Source: Nocardia huaxiensis (GTDB taxonomy: Bacteria > Actinomycetota > Actinomycetes > Mycobacteriales > Mycobacteriaceae). From it: a stretch of DNA of 64,000 nt. Position 1 is the first letter of the stretch. Every line of letters starts with the position of its first letter. The notes below the pieces were generated by a model that was not told where the DNA came from, made no database searches, and saw only the letters and a program-made list of their open reading frames with translations. Both the position numbers and the translations under genes were made by a program. This document shows, piece by piece, positions 51,837 through 61,787 of the stretch. The stretch covers positions 8,060,001 through 8,124,000 of the forward strand of contig NZ_CP059399.1 of NCBI RefSeq assembly GCF_013744875.1. The letters are read 5' to 3'.

Positions 51837-52321
51837 ACTCTCAACCACACTCCGAAGAGTGCAATCAGAAGTAAACGTGAGTCCGAAAACCCAGCAAAAT
51901 AAACGCCAGCTCGGAAATTAAGCTGACTAAATGTTCGACACCCACACGGGGGGCGGATGCCGAAACCAATAAATTATTGGCACTGACATTCATCGACACA
52001 CTATTGAGTTCTCAAAGAACACACGCACAAACGAACTCCCGGGCGCTTGTCCCGCTCGTTCGTGAGGCAACTTTTTACAGCTTAGCCCAGCCATCGCAGC
52101 AGAACCAAATCCGCTGATCAGGGTGGAACCAGTGTGATCATCAGGCGCTCCTCGTCCAACCTCGTTTCCCAGGCCCTTGGGGCTCCGGGTCGGTGTCCGT
52201 GTCGCTCTGACCTGGAATAAGTTACGTGGTGCGACGAAGCGAAGTCAAATCGGCTGGTCAGACCGCATGAATCCGGTCTTTTACCCATATTCGGACCATC
52301 CGATGGCGCACCCTATGTGGC
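51837..52321 (-). promoter_or_regulatory. rRNA operon promoter and leader
   Basis: On the minus strand, TTGACT (52243-52248), 18 bases and TAACTT (52219-52224) form a promoter about 380 bases before the 16S. A second candidate, TTGGTT (52103-52108), 18 bases, TAAGCT (52079-52084), is closer. The leader contains GTTCTTTGAGAACTCAATAG (about 51999-52019), the conserved antitermination/processing sequence of actinobacterial rRNA leaders. A perfect 15-base palindrome CCAATAAATTATTGG is at 51966-51980. Confidence 0.65.
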
Positions 52322-52603
52322 ATGTACGTCAGCGGTTGGTCCATCACGAGCGCCGTCGTCGACGAGTTCGCGGAAAGAATCCCCGGCGAACACGAAACCG
52401 TGTGGCGCGTCAGCTGGCTGCCGGGCCGGCTCCTCACCAGAGACCAGGCGATCGCGGCCATCGAATTGGTGGAACTGCTCTACGACGCCGACCGCGCGAA
52501 CGACAGGGGAATCCAGACCGCCATCGCCGTCGCCGCCGGGGTCCTCGGCATCCGGCCCATCGACGCGGCGGCCACACTCTCCGAACGACACCCCAACCGG
52601 TGA
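52322..52603 (+). CDS. small hypothetical protein
   Basis: A 93-residue soluble protein, probably helical (DQAIAAIELVELLYDADRAN and QTAIAVAAGVLGIRPIDAAA). No catalytic motif or family is recognised. The codon pattern is strongly GC3-biased, consistent with translation. It starts divergently from the rRNA promoter and ends before a strong hairpin. Likely a lineage-restricted protein. Confidence 0.6.
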   Translation: MYVSGWSITSAVVDEFAERIPGEHETVWRVSWLPGRLLTRDQAIAAIELVELLYDADRANDRGIQTAIAVAAGVLGIRPIDAAATLSERHPNR

Positions 52604-52611
52604 AAGACCGC

Positions 52612-52643
52612 GGGCCGGTCCACCTGTGCAGGTGGACCAGCCC
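52612..52643. terminator. bidirectional hairpin terminator
   Basis: GGTCCACCT (52617-52625) / AGGTGGACC (52630-52638) with tetraloop GTGC, extended by GGGC/GCCC outside a bulge. It lies between convergent genes. Confidence 0.8.
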
Positions 52644-52665
52644 GATCGGGTGAACCGCGACGCGC

Positions 52666-53967
52666 TCAGAGGCCGGCGCGCTCGATGAACGCCAGGGCCG
52701 ACGCCTTGTCCTTCATGTTCGTCACCGCCACATAGAGCTTGGTGTCCGGATTGAAGTACTCGACCGTGCCGCTCGAACTCTTCTCGTCGAAACGGATCAG
52801 CTTGCCGCCCTTCTCGGTGAGACGATCCGGGAACTTGCTGCGCCAGAGGCCCGGCAGCTTGCTCGGGTCGGTACTGATGTGCGCCATCACCAGCGGATCC
52901 TTCGCACGGTCCAGCAGACCTGAGACCAGCGCATCCGACGACAGGATCGAAAACTCGGCACCCGTGGTGAAGACATCATCGTCGGTGTACCCCGGAGTCT
53001 TGGTGCGGGCGAAGTTCGGGGACACGGCGGTTCGCAGTGCGGCGGGCATCGCGTCCACGATCGGCTTCGCGTCCGCCGGGATCGGAGTGGTCGACGCGGC
53101 GGCGGTGGTCGACTTCGTGGTCGATTTGGTGGTCGACGGCGCGGTGGTGGTCGGTGCGGCGGTCGCCGGGACCAACTGGGTCGCGTTCGCGGTCGTCGCG
53201 GCCGCGGGCGCGGGATCATCGCCACCGCCTAGAGCGACCACGAGCCCGATCACCACGACCAGCACCACCGCCACCGCCACACCGCCCAGCACGATCGGCG
53301 ACTGCCACGCGGGCTTGCCCGGCGGCGTCGGCTGCGGCTGCCCCCACTGTTGCGGAGTCTGCCCCGACCACGGCTGACCCGGCTGCTGCGGGGAGGGCTG
53401 CGGTTGCCCGGACCGGAATTGCGCCTGCTGCGGCTGACCGAACTGCGGCTGGCCCGGCTGCGAGTGGCCGAACTGCCCCGCACCGGGCTGCGGCGGGACC
53501 TGGCCGAATTGGGGCTGACCCGGCTGCGACTGACCGAAGTGCGGCTGGCCGGGAGCGGCCTGACCGAACTGCGGCTGAGCAGGAGCGGCCTGACCAGGAT
53601 GAGGTTGACCGAACTGCGGTCCGGCCGGCTGACTCTGCCACGGCCGGCTCTGCCCCTGTGAGGGCTGGGACGGCTCCGAAGGCTGCCAGGACTGCTCGGG
53701 CCGCGGTTGCCCCTGGTGCGGGGCAGGGTGGCCGCCCTGTGGCGAAAATACTTGTGTCGCTGGGGAATCCTGCGAAAGAGGTGGCTGCGAGACCGGTTGT
53801 CCGGCGGGGGCTGCCGAGCCGGGTCGCGGCGGGCTGGGCGGCGTACCCGGCGGCGGTGCCACATGCGGCGGCAGTTGCAGAGTGGGATGCGGGTCCTGAT
53901 CCTGCGGAGGATTCGGCTGCTGCGGTGGAATGCCCGCGCCCGGCTGCTGATGTGGCGGATTTGTCAT
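52666..53967 (-). CDS. Pro/Gln-rich membrane-anchored protein with an extracytoplasmic domain
   Basis: A 433-residue protein. Residues 1-220 are low-complexity cytoplasmic sequence rich in Pro, Gln and Gly, with repeats of the type GQPQFGQ and PGQPHFGQSQ. One membrane segment is at about 228-248, then a Thr/Ala/Ser linker to about 300, and a folded C-terminal domain of about 130 residues ending in NMKDKASALAFIERAGL. The layout resembles envelope proteins in mycolic-acid bacteria in which a disordered cytoplasmic part contacts other proteins. The ATG at 53967 follows GGGAGAGAACGC. No function assigned. Confidence 0.75.
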   Translation of the reverse strand: MTNPPHQQPGAGIPPQQPNPPQDQDPHPTLQLPPHVAPPPGTPPSPPRPGSAAPAGQPVSQPPLSQDSPATQVFSPQGGHPAPHQGQPRPEQSWQPSEPSQPSQGQSRPWQSQPAGPQFGQPHPGQAAPAQPQFGQAAPGQPHFGQSQPGQPQFGQVPPQPGAGQFGHSQPGQPQFGQPQQAQFRSGQPQPSPQQPGQPWSGQTPQQWGQPQPTPPGKPAWQSPIVLGGVAVAVVLVVVIGLVVALGGGDDPAPAAATTANATQLVPATAAPTTTAPSTTKSTTKSTTAAASTTPIPADAKPIVDAMPAALRTAVSPNFARTKTPGYTDDDVFTTGAEFSILSSDALVSGLLDRAKDPLVMAHISTDPSKLPGLWRSKFPDRLTEKGGKLIRFDEKSSSGTVEYFNPDTKLYVAVTNMKDKASALAFIERAGL

Positions 53968-54080
53968 GCGTTCTCTCCCCGACCTCGGTGAGCCGAACTC
54001 CCCGGATCGGCCCGCGCTGGCGAGCGTACCGACCGGTAGCGAAGGTTTCATGGTGCACCCTCCACTACCGGCCGCATCAC

Positions 54081-54761
54081 CTACTTTCGTCCGGGACCTC
54101 GGCGGAACAAGAACAGGGCCAGAACCAGCAGCCAACAGCTCCACAGGATGTAGCCGAGGAAGTTGAGCTGTTGAACGCCCGGCACCCCCAGCGGAACCAG
54201 CAGACCCGTGAGGATCGCGCACGCGGTGGCGTACCCGAGAACGGCGAACCAGCGTGGGAATCCACGGCCGTGCAGGCAGCGGGCGACGATCACCGTCCAC
54301 ACCGCCGTGAACAGGTATCCGCCCATTTCACCGAGCGCCGTACCCAGCAGGCGATTCGAGAGCTCGAATGCCGAAGTGGCGGAACCACTCTCAGCTTCCG
54401 ACAGCGCGAGCTCGGCAAGACCCGGGACCAGCAGCGGCCAGCGCAACAGTCCGATCGCCTGCACCAGACCGGCAGCGACACCCGCTCGCACGGCCCATCG
54501 CATCAACGGCGAATCATCCAGGCGGCCGAGCAGGACCGCGATCGGCACGAAAAGCAGAGCACCCAGAGCCAGCAGCGCGAACCACGTGACGACAGCACCC
54601 TGATGCTCACGGAACAGCGCCAGCACTTCACCACTCGGCCTCGACAGCACATCGGGATAGTCGAAAACGCTTCCTAGACCGGAGAATCCGGCGTTCATCA
54701 GCACGACGGCCGCCACCAGCAGCAACGCCGCGATCCGAGCGGGGAGCCGGGTCGGGGTCAT
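54081..54761 (-). CDS. DUF4386 membrane protein
   Basis: A 226-residue integral membrane protein with about six segments. RIAALLLVAAVVLMNAGFSG, ALLALGALLFVPIAVLLGR and GTALGEMGGYLFTAVWTVIV match the general pattern of DUF4386 proteins. It lies 12 bases after the epimerase gene on the same strand and is probably co-transcribed with it. Function unknown. Confidence 0.75.
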   Translation of the reverse strand: MTPTRLPARIAALLLVAAVVLMNAGFSGLGSVFDYPDVLSRPSGEVLALFREHQGAVVTWFALLALGALLFVPIAVLLGRLDDSPLMRWAVRAGVAAGLVQAIGLLRWPLLVPGLAELALSEAESGSATSAFELSNRLLGTALGEMGGYLFTAVWTVIVARCLHGRGFPRWFAVLGYATACAILTGLLVPLGVPGVQQLNFLGYILWSCWLLVLALFLFRRGPGRK

Positions 54762-54773
54762 GACCGGGCCGTT

Positions 54774-55691
54774 CTAGTCGCGTGCCGCGAGGGTGGCGCG
54801 CACGGCATCCTCGGTCGGGGTGGGCTGAATGCCGAAACGGTTCGTGGCGGCCGTCGAGTCGACCACGAACGGGCGGTCGAACTGGTAGCGGAGTTCACGG
54901 ATTTCGCGGGCGTCCGCGTTGAACAGGCCGGCTGCCCACAATACGGCGGACGGCATGCGCTTCACCTGGGCGGGTTTCGCGTCCGCGAGCTTCGCCGTGA
55001 GTTCGGCCAGGGCGCGCACCGACATCGGGGGCGGGGTGGGGACGTGCCAGGGTCGACCCCAGGCGGAATCGTCGTCGGCGACGGCCAGCAGGGTGCGGGC
55101 CACATCCCCGATGGCGGTCCAGCTGTGCGGGACGTCCGGATCGCCGGGGTAGAGGGCGGTCTTTCCCGCGGCGACGGCGGGCAGGACGGTGGCGGTGAAG
55201 GTCGAGTTCGCGCCGGCTCCGAGATAGTCCGAACCGCGCACCTCGGCGGTGCGGATGCGACCGGCCTCGTGTGCGGCCAGGGCCTCGGTCCAGAGTGCGG
55301 CCCGCACCCGGCCCTTCGACGAATTCGGCTGCAACGCAGTAGATTCGGTGACGGATCCGTCGAATTCGCCGTAGCCGTACAGATTTCCGACGGTGAGCAG
55401 CACCGCACCGGAGGTTTCGGCCGCCCGGATCGCTGCGTGGATGAGCGGCGGGAAGCCGGTAGCCCAGCGGTTGTAGGGCAGTCCGGCGCACTGGTGGATG
55501 ACGGTCGCGCCCGCCGCATGCTCCGCGAGGGCAGCCGCATCGGTGGCGTCGACGGCGAGGCGGGTGATGCGGGCGTGGTGCGGTCCGGATCCGCTCCGGG
55601 TGAGGAGGCGGACGTCGTCGCCCCGCTCGGCCAGGAGAAGTGCGGTGGCCGTTCCGACGGGTCCGGCTCCGATGACGACGTGCAGGGACAT
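54774..55691 (-). CDS. NAD-dependent epimerase/dehydratase-like protein
   Basis: A 305-residue extended-SDR (NmrA/epimerase-like) protein with a Rossmann N-terminus [27 protein letters not shown], and a TVGNLYGYG segment in place of the usual YxxxK context. The active-site Tyr/Lys pair is not obvious, so it may be a reductase with altered chemistry or a regulatory sensor. The ATG at 55691 follows GAGGACC. It is divergent from a TetR repressor, with two perfect operators between, one overlapping its -35 box. It heads an operon with the DUF4386 gene. Confidence 0.8.
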   Translation of the reverse strand: MSLHVVIGAGPVGTATALLLAERGDDVRLLTRSGSGPHHARITRLAVDATDAAALAEHAAGATVIHQCAGLPYNRWATGFPPLIHAAIRAAETSGAVLLTVGNLYGYGEFDGSVTESTALQPNSSKGRVRAALWTEALAAHEAGRIRTAEVRGSDYLGAGANSTFTATVLPAVAAGKTALYPGDPDVPHSWTAIGDVARTLLAVADDDSAWGRPWHVPTPPPMSVRALAELTAKLADAKPAQVKRMPSAVLWAAGLFNADAREIRELRYQFDRPFVVDSTAATNRFGIQPTPTEDAVRATLAARD

Positions 55692-55722
55692 GAGGTCCTC
55701 GATCCTGTCAGGTGTTCCGCTT

Positions 55723-55793
55723 CGAGAACAGTGTTCTCGCGACACGTCGACAGTAGATCCCGAGGTGAAACCCTGTCAAGAACAGTGTTCTTG
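55723..55793. promoter_or_regulatory. pair of perfect TetR-type operators with the epimerase promoter
   Basis: CGAGAACAGTGTTCTCG (55723-55739) and CAAGAACAGTGTTCTTG (55777-55793) are both perfect 17-base palindromes sharing the core AGAACAGTGTTCT, centres 54 bases apart. On the minus strand, TTGACA (55774-55779), 18 bases and TACTGT (55750-55755) make the epimerase promoter. The distal operator overlaps its -35 and the proximal one covers its start region. Confidence 0.8.
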
Positions 55794-55842
55794 TTACGAG
55801 TCACCGTTCTCGAAACGATTACTTGTTCTCTACACTGCGAAC

Positions 55843-56565
55843 ATGTCCGCCTCCTCCCTGCGCGCCCGCGTCCGCACCGAAATGGTCGAAGAGATCAAAT
55901 CGACGGCCCGCAAACGCCTGGCGGTGGACGGGGCAAACCTCTCGCTGCGCGGCGTCGCCCGCGACATGGGCATAGTCGCCTCCGCCCTCTACCGCTACTT
56001 CCCCAGCCGCGACGACCTGCTCACCGCCCTCATCCTCGACGCCTACCGATCCCTCGGCGCCGCGGCCACTTCCGCCGCCGCAGCCGCCCCCGACTCCGAC
56101 GACCGCACCAAATGGCTGGCTGCCTGCACCGCAGTCCGCGACTGGGCCCTCACCCACCCCACCGAATACGGCCTCCTCTACGGCAATCCGGTCCCCGGCT
56201 ACGCCGCCCCCCAGGACACCATCGCCCCCGCCTCGGCCGTGGTCCTGCTCCTCGCCGACATCGCGACCACCGCTTCGACCGCCGGACGCCTCGACCCGCC
56301 ACCCCTGACCACACCGCTCCCCGCACCGGTCCGCACGGACCTCCGCACCCTCATCGACCAGCGCGCCGCGATCAACCCACACACCGCCGACCTCCCCGAA
56401 GAAGTCCTCGACCGCGTATTCGCCGCCTGGACACAACTTTTCGGCCTCATCTCCTTCGAAATCTTCGGCCGCCTCGAAGGCACCATCGAATCCCGCACCG
56501 ACTACTTCACCCACCACATGACCCTCATGGCCGACCTCGTCGGCCTGCGTGACCGCACACATTAG
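55843..56565 (+). CDS. TetR-family regulator (TetR_C_13-like)
   Basis: A 240-residue TetR repressor. The helix-turn-helix is at about 10-58 with ANLSLRGVARDMGIVASALY followed by RYFPSRDDLLTALI. The C-terminal domain includes HPTEYGLLYGNPVPGY, typical of the WHG-type actinobacterial TetR group. The gene may be leaderless: TACACT at 55831-55836 lies six bases before the ATG. It is divergent from the epimerase gene and its own promoter is next to the same two operators, so autoregulation is likely. Ligand unknown. Confidence 0.87.
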   Translation: MSASSLRARVRTEMVEEIKSTARKRLAVDGANLSLRGVARDMGIVASALYRYFPSRDDLLTALILDAYRSLGAAATSAAAAAPDSDDRTKWLAACTAVRDWALTHPTEYGLLYGNPVPGYAAPQDTIAPASAVVLLLADIATTASTAGRLDPPPLTTPLPAPVRTDLRTLIDQRAAINPHTADLPEEVLDRVFAAWTQLFGLISFEIFGRLEGTIESRTDYFTHHMTLMADLVGLRDRTH

Positions 56566-56647
56566 GCAGATCGCAAGCGTCGCTTAAGGGCAATGCCGGA
56601 GATTTTCCGCAGCGAAATGATCATGAATCGAGCAGCGGAGGCAGTCG

Positions 56648-57184
56648 ATGAACCAGCCCGTCGGACCGATCGGCCGCCCGGCGTATGCCGTCCCGGCAGC
56701 GCAGTACGCGCCGATGACACCGCCAGGTCAAGCGGGACTCGTGACCGGCTTGTGCGCGGCGGCCTTCGCGGCCGGGCTCGGCGCGATGGCCGGATGGGGC
56801 AGCTATTCGGCCTTCTCGGTGTTCATGAGCTTCTCGAGCGAGATCCGCGCCCGCGTCGGCATTCAGAGTTGGATGGTGTTCCAGCCGCCCGCCGCGGCGC
56901 TTCTGCTGATCGGCGCGATCCTCCTGCTGTGCCGGTTGACCGCCGGGCGAGTCATGGTCATCGCCGGCTGCGCGGCTCTGGTTGCCCAGCAGGTCTGGAG
57001 CACCGCCGATTACCTGGTGGACAGCACCACCGTGGACGGGTCGCTGGTCGTCTTCTTGCTCATGCTGTCCGGCCCGCCGATTGCCACGGCGATCCTGGCC
57101 GGGGTGCCGCCGACCGGGAAGTGGATTCGTACGCGCCGCTCCGTCGCGAATCCAGTTGCGCCACAGCCATATCTGCCGCGCTGA
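56648..57184 (+). CDS. membrane protein, unknown function
   Basis: A 178-residue protein with four membrane segments (about 28-50, 82-99, 103-120, 133-151) and a short Pro-rich N-terminus. No family is recognised. The ATG at 56648 follows AGCGGAGGC. It lies between the TetR gene and groEL, ends before a strong hairpin, and may have its own promoter. Confidence 0.62.
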   Translation: MNQPVGPIGRPAYAVPAAQYAPMTPPGQAGLVTGLCAAAFAAGLGAMAGWGSYSAFSVFMSFSSEIRARVGIQSWMVFQPPAAALLLIGAILLLCRLTAGRVMVIAGCAALVAQQVWSTADYLVDSTTVDGSLVVFLLMLSGPPIATAILAGVPPTGKWIRTRRSVANPVAPQPYLPR

Positions 57185-57219
57185 CCACTGCGTCCGGCAG
57201 AACGCCCGTACTACGCGCC

Positions 57220-57251
57220 GGAGCCCGGCCACCTCGCGGTGGCCGGGCTCC
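57220..57251. terminator. bidirectional terminator between the membrane protein and groEL
   Basis: A 14-base perfect stem GGAGCCCGGCCACC (57220-57233) / GGTGGCCGGGCTCC (57238-57251) with tetraloop TCGC, followed by GTCTTG. It lies between convergent genes. Confidence 0.9.
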
Positions 57252-57283
57252 GTCTTGTCAAAACCGTTGCCGGAAGGCTGGAC

Positions 57284-59069
<1,786 letters not shown>

Positions 59070-59075
59070 GTCGGA

Positions 59076-59375
59076 TCAGCGGACCAAGCGATCGTCAACG
59101 CGCAGCAAGAGAGCGATCAAGGCGTCGGTGCGGCGTTCCTCGGGGGTGCGGGGCTCGCCGTGGTCGATGTTCACCAACTCGGCGTCTTGGAGGAGAAGTT
59201 CCGCTTCTATGCGCATGAGGGCGCGGATGAAGGGTGGAGCGACATCGGGTGGGAGGTCGCCGTTGACTATGAACCCGCCGTCGGGGGCGTCCTCGGTGGA
59301 GACATAGGACAGCGCGCGCAGCAGATCTGCGCGCGTTTCCCCCGCAACTAGGTCGGAACCCTCGGTACCCGCCAT
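59076..59375 (-). CDS. small acidic hypothetical protein
   Basis: A 99-residue soluble acidic protein from the ATG at 59375. It begins MAGTEGSDL and is largely helical, with ADLLRALSYVSTEDAPDGGF, PPDVAPPFIRALMRIEAELL and RRTDALIALLLRVDDRLVR. No family is recognised. The codon pattern and hydrophobic periodicity are protein-like. It sits between groEL's CIRCE region and the HTH-Clp_N gene on the same strand, 53 bases downstream of the latter, so it may be part of its transcript. Confidence 0.55.
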   Translation of the reverse strand: MAGTEGSDLVAGETRADLLRALSYVSTEDAPDGGFIVNGDLPPDVAPPFIRALMRIEAELLLQDAELVNIDHGEPRTPEERRTDALIALLLRVDDRLVR

Positions 59376-59428
59376 GCGGTCATCGTATCGGTCATATGGT
59401 CGACTCCGGCGCAGCCGGGGCCGCAAAA

Positions 59429-60163
59429 CTATTGCGGGTCCGCAGACTTCGAGGTCAGAGAGGCCAAGAGGGTCGCAATATCGGACGACACGGACTCCTT
59501 GTCGAGGCCGAGACCGGAGAGCAGGCCGGAGCCGTCCTCCTGATCGAGCAGGGCCAGCAGCAGATGTTCGGTGCCCACGTAGTTGTGGCCGAGACGCAGG
59601 GCCTCCCGGAAGGTCAGTTCCAGCGCCTTGCGGGACTGGGCGTCGAACGGGATGAGCGCCGGGATGTCCGTGGCGGTGGCGGGCAGGGCGGCCTGCGCGA
59701 CGCGGCGGACGGCGTCGACGGAGATGCCGTGGCCGGTGATGACATGCACCGCAAGAGAATCCGGCTCGCTGAGCAGGCCGAGGATCAGGTGCGCGGGAGT
59801 GATCTCGGCATTGCCGCCGTTCCTGGCCTCCTCCTGCGCGGCCACCACCACCGCGCGGGCACGCGGGGTGAAGCGGGCGAAACCGGCACTCGGATCGAGC
59901 GCGGCGGATTCGGCGTCGGCGGGGGTTTTGGGGACGAAACGCTTCTGGGCGGCCTGCTTGGTCACGCCCATACTGCCGCCGATCTCGGTCCAGGAGGCGC
60001 CGGAGCGGCGGGCCTGGTCCACGAAATGGCCGATCAGGTGGTCGGAGAGTTCGCCGAGGTGATTGGCGACGACCACCGCATCGGAGAGCTGGTCGAGCGC
60101 GTTGTCGGGACGGGCCTTCTTGATGCCTTCGATCAGGTCGTCGAGGCGAAGTGAGTGCGTCAT
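59429..60163 (-). CDS. HTH-Clp_N domain protein
   Basis: A 244-residue protein. Residues about 5-80 include a helix-turn-helix-like unit (RRSGASWTEIGGSMGVTKQA, then AQKRF), and residues about 95-235 are a double Clp_N repeat: FTPRARAVVVAAQEEARNGG with ITPAHLILGLLSEPDS, then FREALRLGHNYVGTEHLLLALLDQ. It has no ATPase domain. The Clp_N part normally binds adaptors and substrates in ClpC, so here it is detached from the unfoldase and joined to a DNA-binding unit. Two palindromes cover its promoter, implying autoregulation. It lies 1.3 kb from groEL. Function is unproven; a stress regulator sensing unfolded or tagged proteins is possible. Confidence 0.83.
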   Translation of the reverse strand: MTHSLRLDDLIEGIKKARPDNALDQLSDAVVVANHLGELSDHLIGHFVDQARRSGASWTEIGGSMGVTKQAAQKRFVPKTPADAESAALDPSAGFARFTPRARAVVVAAQEEARNGGNAEITPAHLILGLLSEPDSLAVHVITGHGISVDAVRRVAQAALPATATDIPALIPFDAQSRKALELTFREALRLGHNYVGTEHLLLALLDQEDGSGLLSGLGLDKESVSSDIATLLASLTSKSADPQ

Positions 60164-60165
60164 GC

Positions 60166-60211
60166 GTCAACGATAGGTTGACTATTTCGGCATCGTCAAC
60201 GGATAGTTGAC
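60166..60211 (-). promoter_or_regulatory. two GTCAAC palindromes on the HTH-Clp_N promoter
   Basis: GTCAAC-GATAG-GTTGAC (60166-60182) and GTCAAC-GGATA-GTTGAC (60195-60211), centres 29 bases apart. On the minus strand, TTGACG (60194-60199), 18 bases and TATCGT (60170-60175) are a promoter that falls within these palindromes, with the ATG six bases past the -10 box, suggesting a leaderless message. Confidence 0.72.
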
Positions 60212-60238
60212 GTCTGTTCGTACGCTCGGAGCGAACGA

Positions 60239-60595
60239 CTAGCGGTTTACGGCCGCACGAACCTCCGACACCACCCGATCCGGGTCCTCGACCTGCAGCA
60301 CCAGCTTCGAGTACTTGCCACTATCGGACAGCGAGATCACCACCGAGCGCTGCGGATCCCGCACATCCCAGAAGATCTTCTCGCCCTGATGCAGATAGGT
60401 GCCGGCCGTGATCACCTTCGGGATGTAGGTGCCGGGGAAGCGAATCCCCTTGGGCCGCGCGGCATATTCGGGATCCAACTCGATGCCGCGGACCTGGCTC
60501 AGCGGAATCGTCAAGCGGCCCTTCAAGGCCCAGACCTTCTCCCATCCGGGGAGCTCGACCACCAGATTCCTGCCGTCGACGGTCACCACGGCCAT
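60239..60595 (-). CDS. small PH-like conserved protein
   Basis: A 118-residue beta-rich soluble protein. VTVDGRNLVVELPGWEKVWA, GRLTIPLSQVRGIELDPEYA and the C-terminal KLVLQVEDPDRVVSEVRAAV give the pattern of bacterial PH-like domains that are widespread in actinobacteria without known function. The ATG at 60595 has GAGGAGG upstream. It is downstream of the NDH-2-like gene on the same strand and upstream of the HTH-Clp_N operators. Confidence 0.72.
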   Translation of the reverse strand: MAVVTVDGRNLVVELPGWEKVWALKGRLTIPLSQVRGIELDPEYAARPKGIRFPGTYIPKVITAGTYLHQGEKIFWDVRDPQRSVVISLSDSGKYSKLVLQVEDPDRVVSEVRAAVNR

Positions 60596-60707
60596 GCCAG
60601 CCTCCTCGAATCCGCGAGACCGGGCCGGGAAGCCCGGTCGCTACCGATCATCCCCGAACCCGGCCGCCGCATCGCGCAGCGCCACCACACCGAACCGTCA
60701 CAGCGGG

Positions 60708-61787
60708 TCAGTGCGACGCCCACTCGGTGCTTTTGACGATCATTTCCTTGAACCACGCACCGGTGCGGCCGGTGAACACCGTGCCCGTCATCGAATCGTC
60801 GGCCTTCACACGCTGGAAGACGGCATCACGCCGGCCGAGACTGATGCACTGGGCGATGTAGGTGCCCTTGTACGGCGCGGGCTGCTTTCCGCGCAGCCGC
60901 GTGGCGAGCGCCCTGCCCGCGTACTGACCGGCCGGAATGGCGGTGGCGCAGGCCATGCGCATTTCGCGGCCGTCGACACCGTGCATGACCGCGGCATCGC
61001 CGATGGCGTACACCTCGGGGTGCGAGGTCGACCGCAACTCGCCGTCCACCAGGACCCGGCCACGGGCATCGACGGCCAGACCCGAGCGGGCCGCCACCTC
61101 GGACACCACGAAACCGGTTGTCCACAGCACTGTTTCGGCGGGGATGCGCGCACCGTCGACGAGTTCGAGGCCGTCCGGGTGCACCTGCGCGACCTTGCCC
61201 GTCAGCACCTGGACGCCGAGGCGGGCCAGGGTCGAACGGATGTGAGCCCGCGCCTTCTCCGACAGCCAGGCGCCCGGCTCCTCCGAACCCACCAGCAGGA
61301 CGGTCAGATCCGGCCGTGCCTCGGCGAGTTCGGCCGCGGTCTCGATGCCGGTCGCGCCACTGCCGACCACGGCCACCCGGCCCGACAGCTCCGGAATCCG
61401 GCGGGTGTCCTCCAAAGTGGCCACGGACTGGGCGAATTCGACCGCGCCCGGCACCTGGCTGCGATCGGCTGCACTGCCCAGCGCGTAGATCAGCGAGTCG
61501 TATGCCAGCGCACGACCGTCATCGAGCCGCACCCGACGTTCGGCCGGATCGATATCGGTCACGCGAGCCTGGACGAACTCGATTCCCTTGGCCTCCAGCG
61601 TCTCCCGCAGATCCCACTGCGCCACCCGCTGACCGACAGCGGTCTGATGCAGCCGGACCCGCTGCACGAACTCCGGCCGCGCGTTCACCACGGTGACCCG
61701 CGCGCCGCGCGCCTTGGCGGCCCGCTTCGCCGCCGACATACCCGCATAGCCCGCGCCCAGCACGACGATTCGATGTTCAGCGGTCAT
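60708..61787 (-). CDS. NDH-2-like FAD-dependent oxidoreductase
   Basis: A 359-residue flavoprotein of the pyridine nucleotide-disulfide oxidoreductase family. The FAD motif VVLGAGYAGMSAAKRAAKA is near the N-terminus, the NAD motif VAVVGSGATGIETAAELAEA lies mid-protein, and EVYAIGDAAVMHGVDG is the second FAD motif. There is no redox-active CxxxxC, and the layout resembles type II NADH dehydrogenases or AIF/FSP1-like enzymes, though the membrane-binding C-terminal helix is not clear. It would oxidise NAD(P)H with a quinone or other acceptor. The ATG at 61787 aligns with the Rossmann start; the longer frame runs into the repeat region. Confidence 0.85.
   Translation of the reverse strand: MTAEHRIVVLGAGYAGMSAAKRAAKARGARVTVVNARPEFVQRVRLHQTAVGQRVAQWDLRETLEAKGIEFVQARVTDIDPAERRVRLDDGRALAYDSLIYALGSAADRSQVPGAVEFAQSVATLEDTRRIPELSGRVAVVGSGATGIETAAELAEARPDLTVLLVGSEEPGAWLSEKARAHIRSTLARLGVQVLTGKVAQVHPDGLELVDGARIPAETVLWTTGFVVSEVAARSGLAVDARGRVLVDGELRSTSHPEVYAIGDAAVMHGVDGREMRMACATAIPAGQYAGRALATRLRGKQPAPYKGTYIAQCISLGRRDAVFQRVKADDSMTGTVFTGRTGAWFKEMIVKSTEWASH

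Noticed and set aside
53037..54677. A 546-residue rightward frame
   Set aside because: Antisense to the Pro/Gln-rich gene and the DUF4386 gene; no domain and repetitive Arg/Ala content.
59376..60170. N-terminal extension of the 99-residue protein at 59076-59375 to 364 residues
   Set aside because: The extension is antiparallel-free but overlaps the HTH-Clp_N gene in another frame on the same strand and is Arg/Pro-rich; only the part after 59375 looks like a protein.
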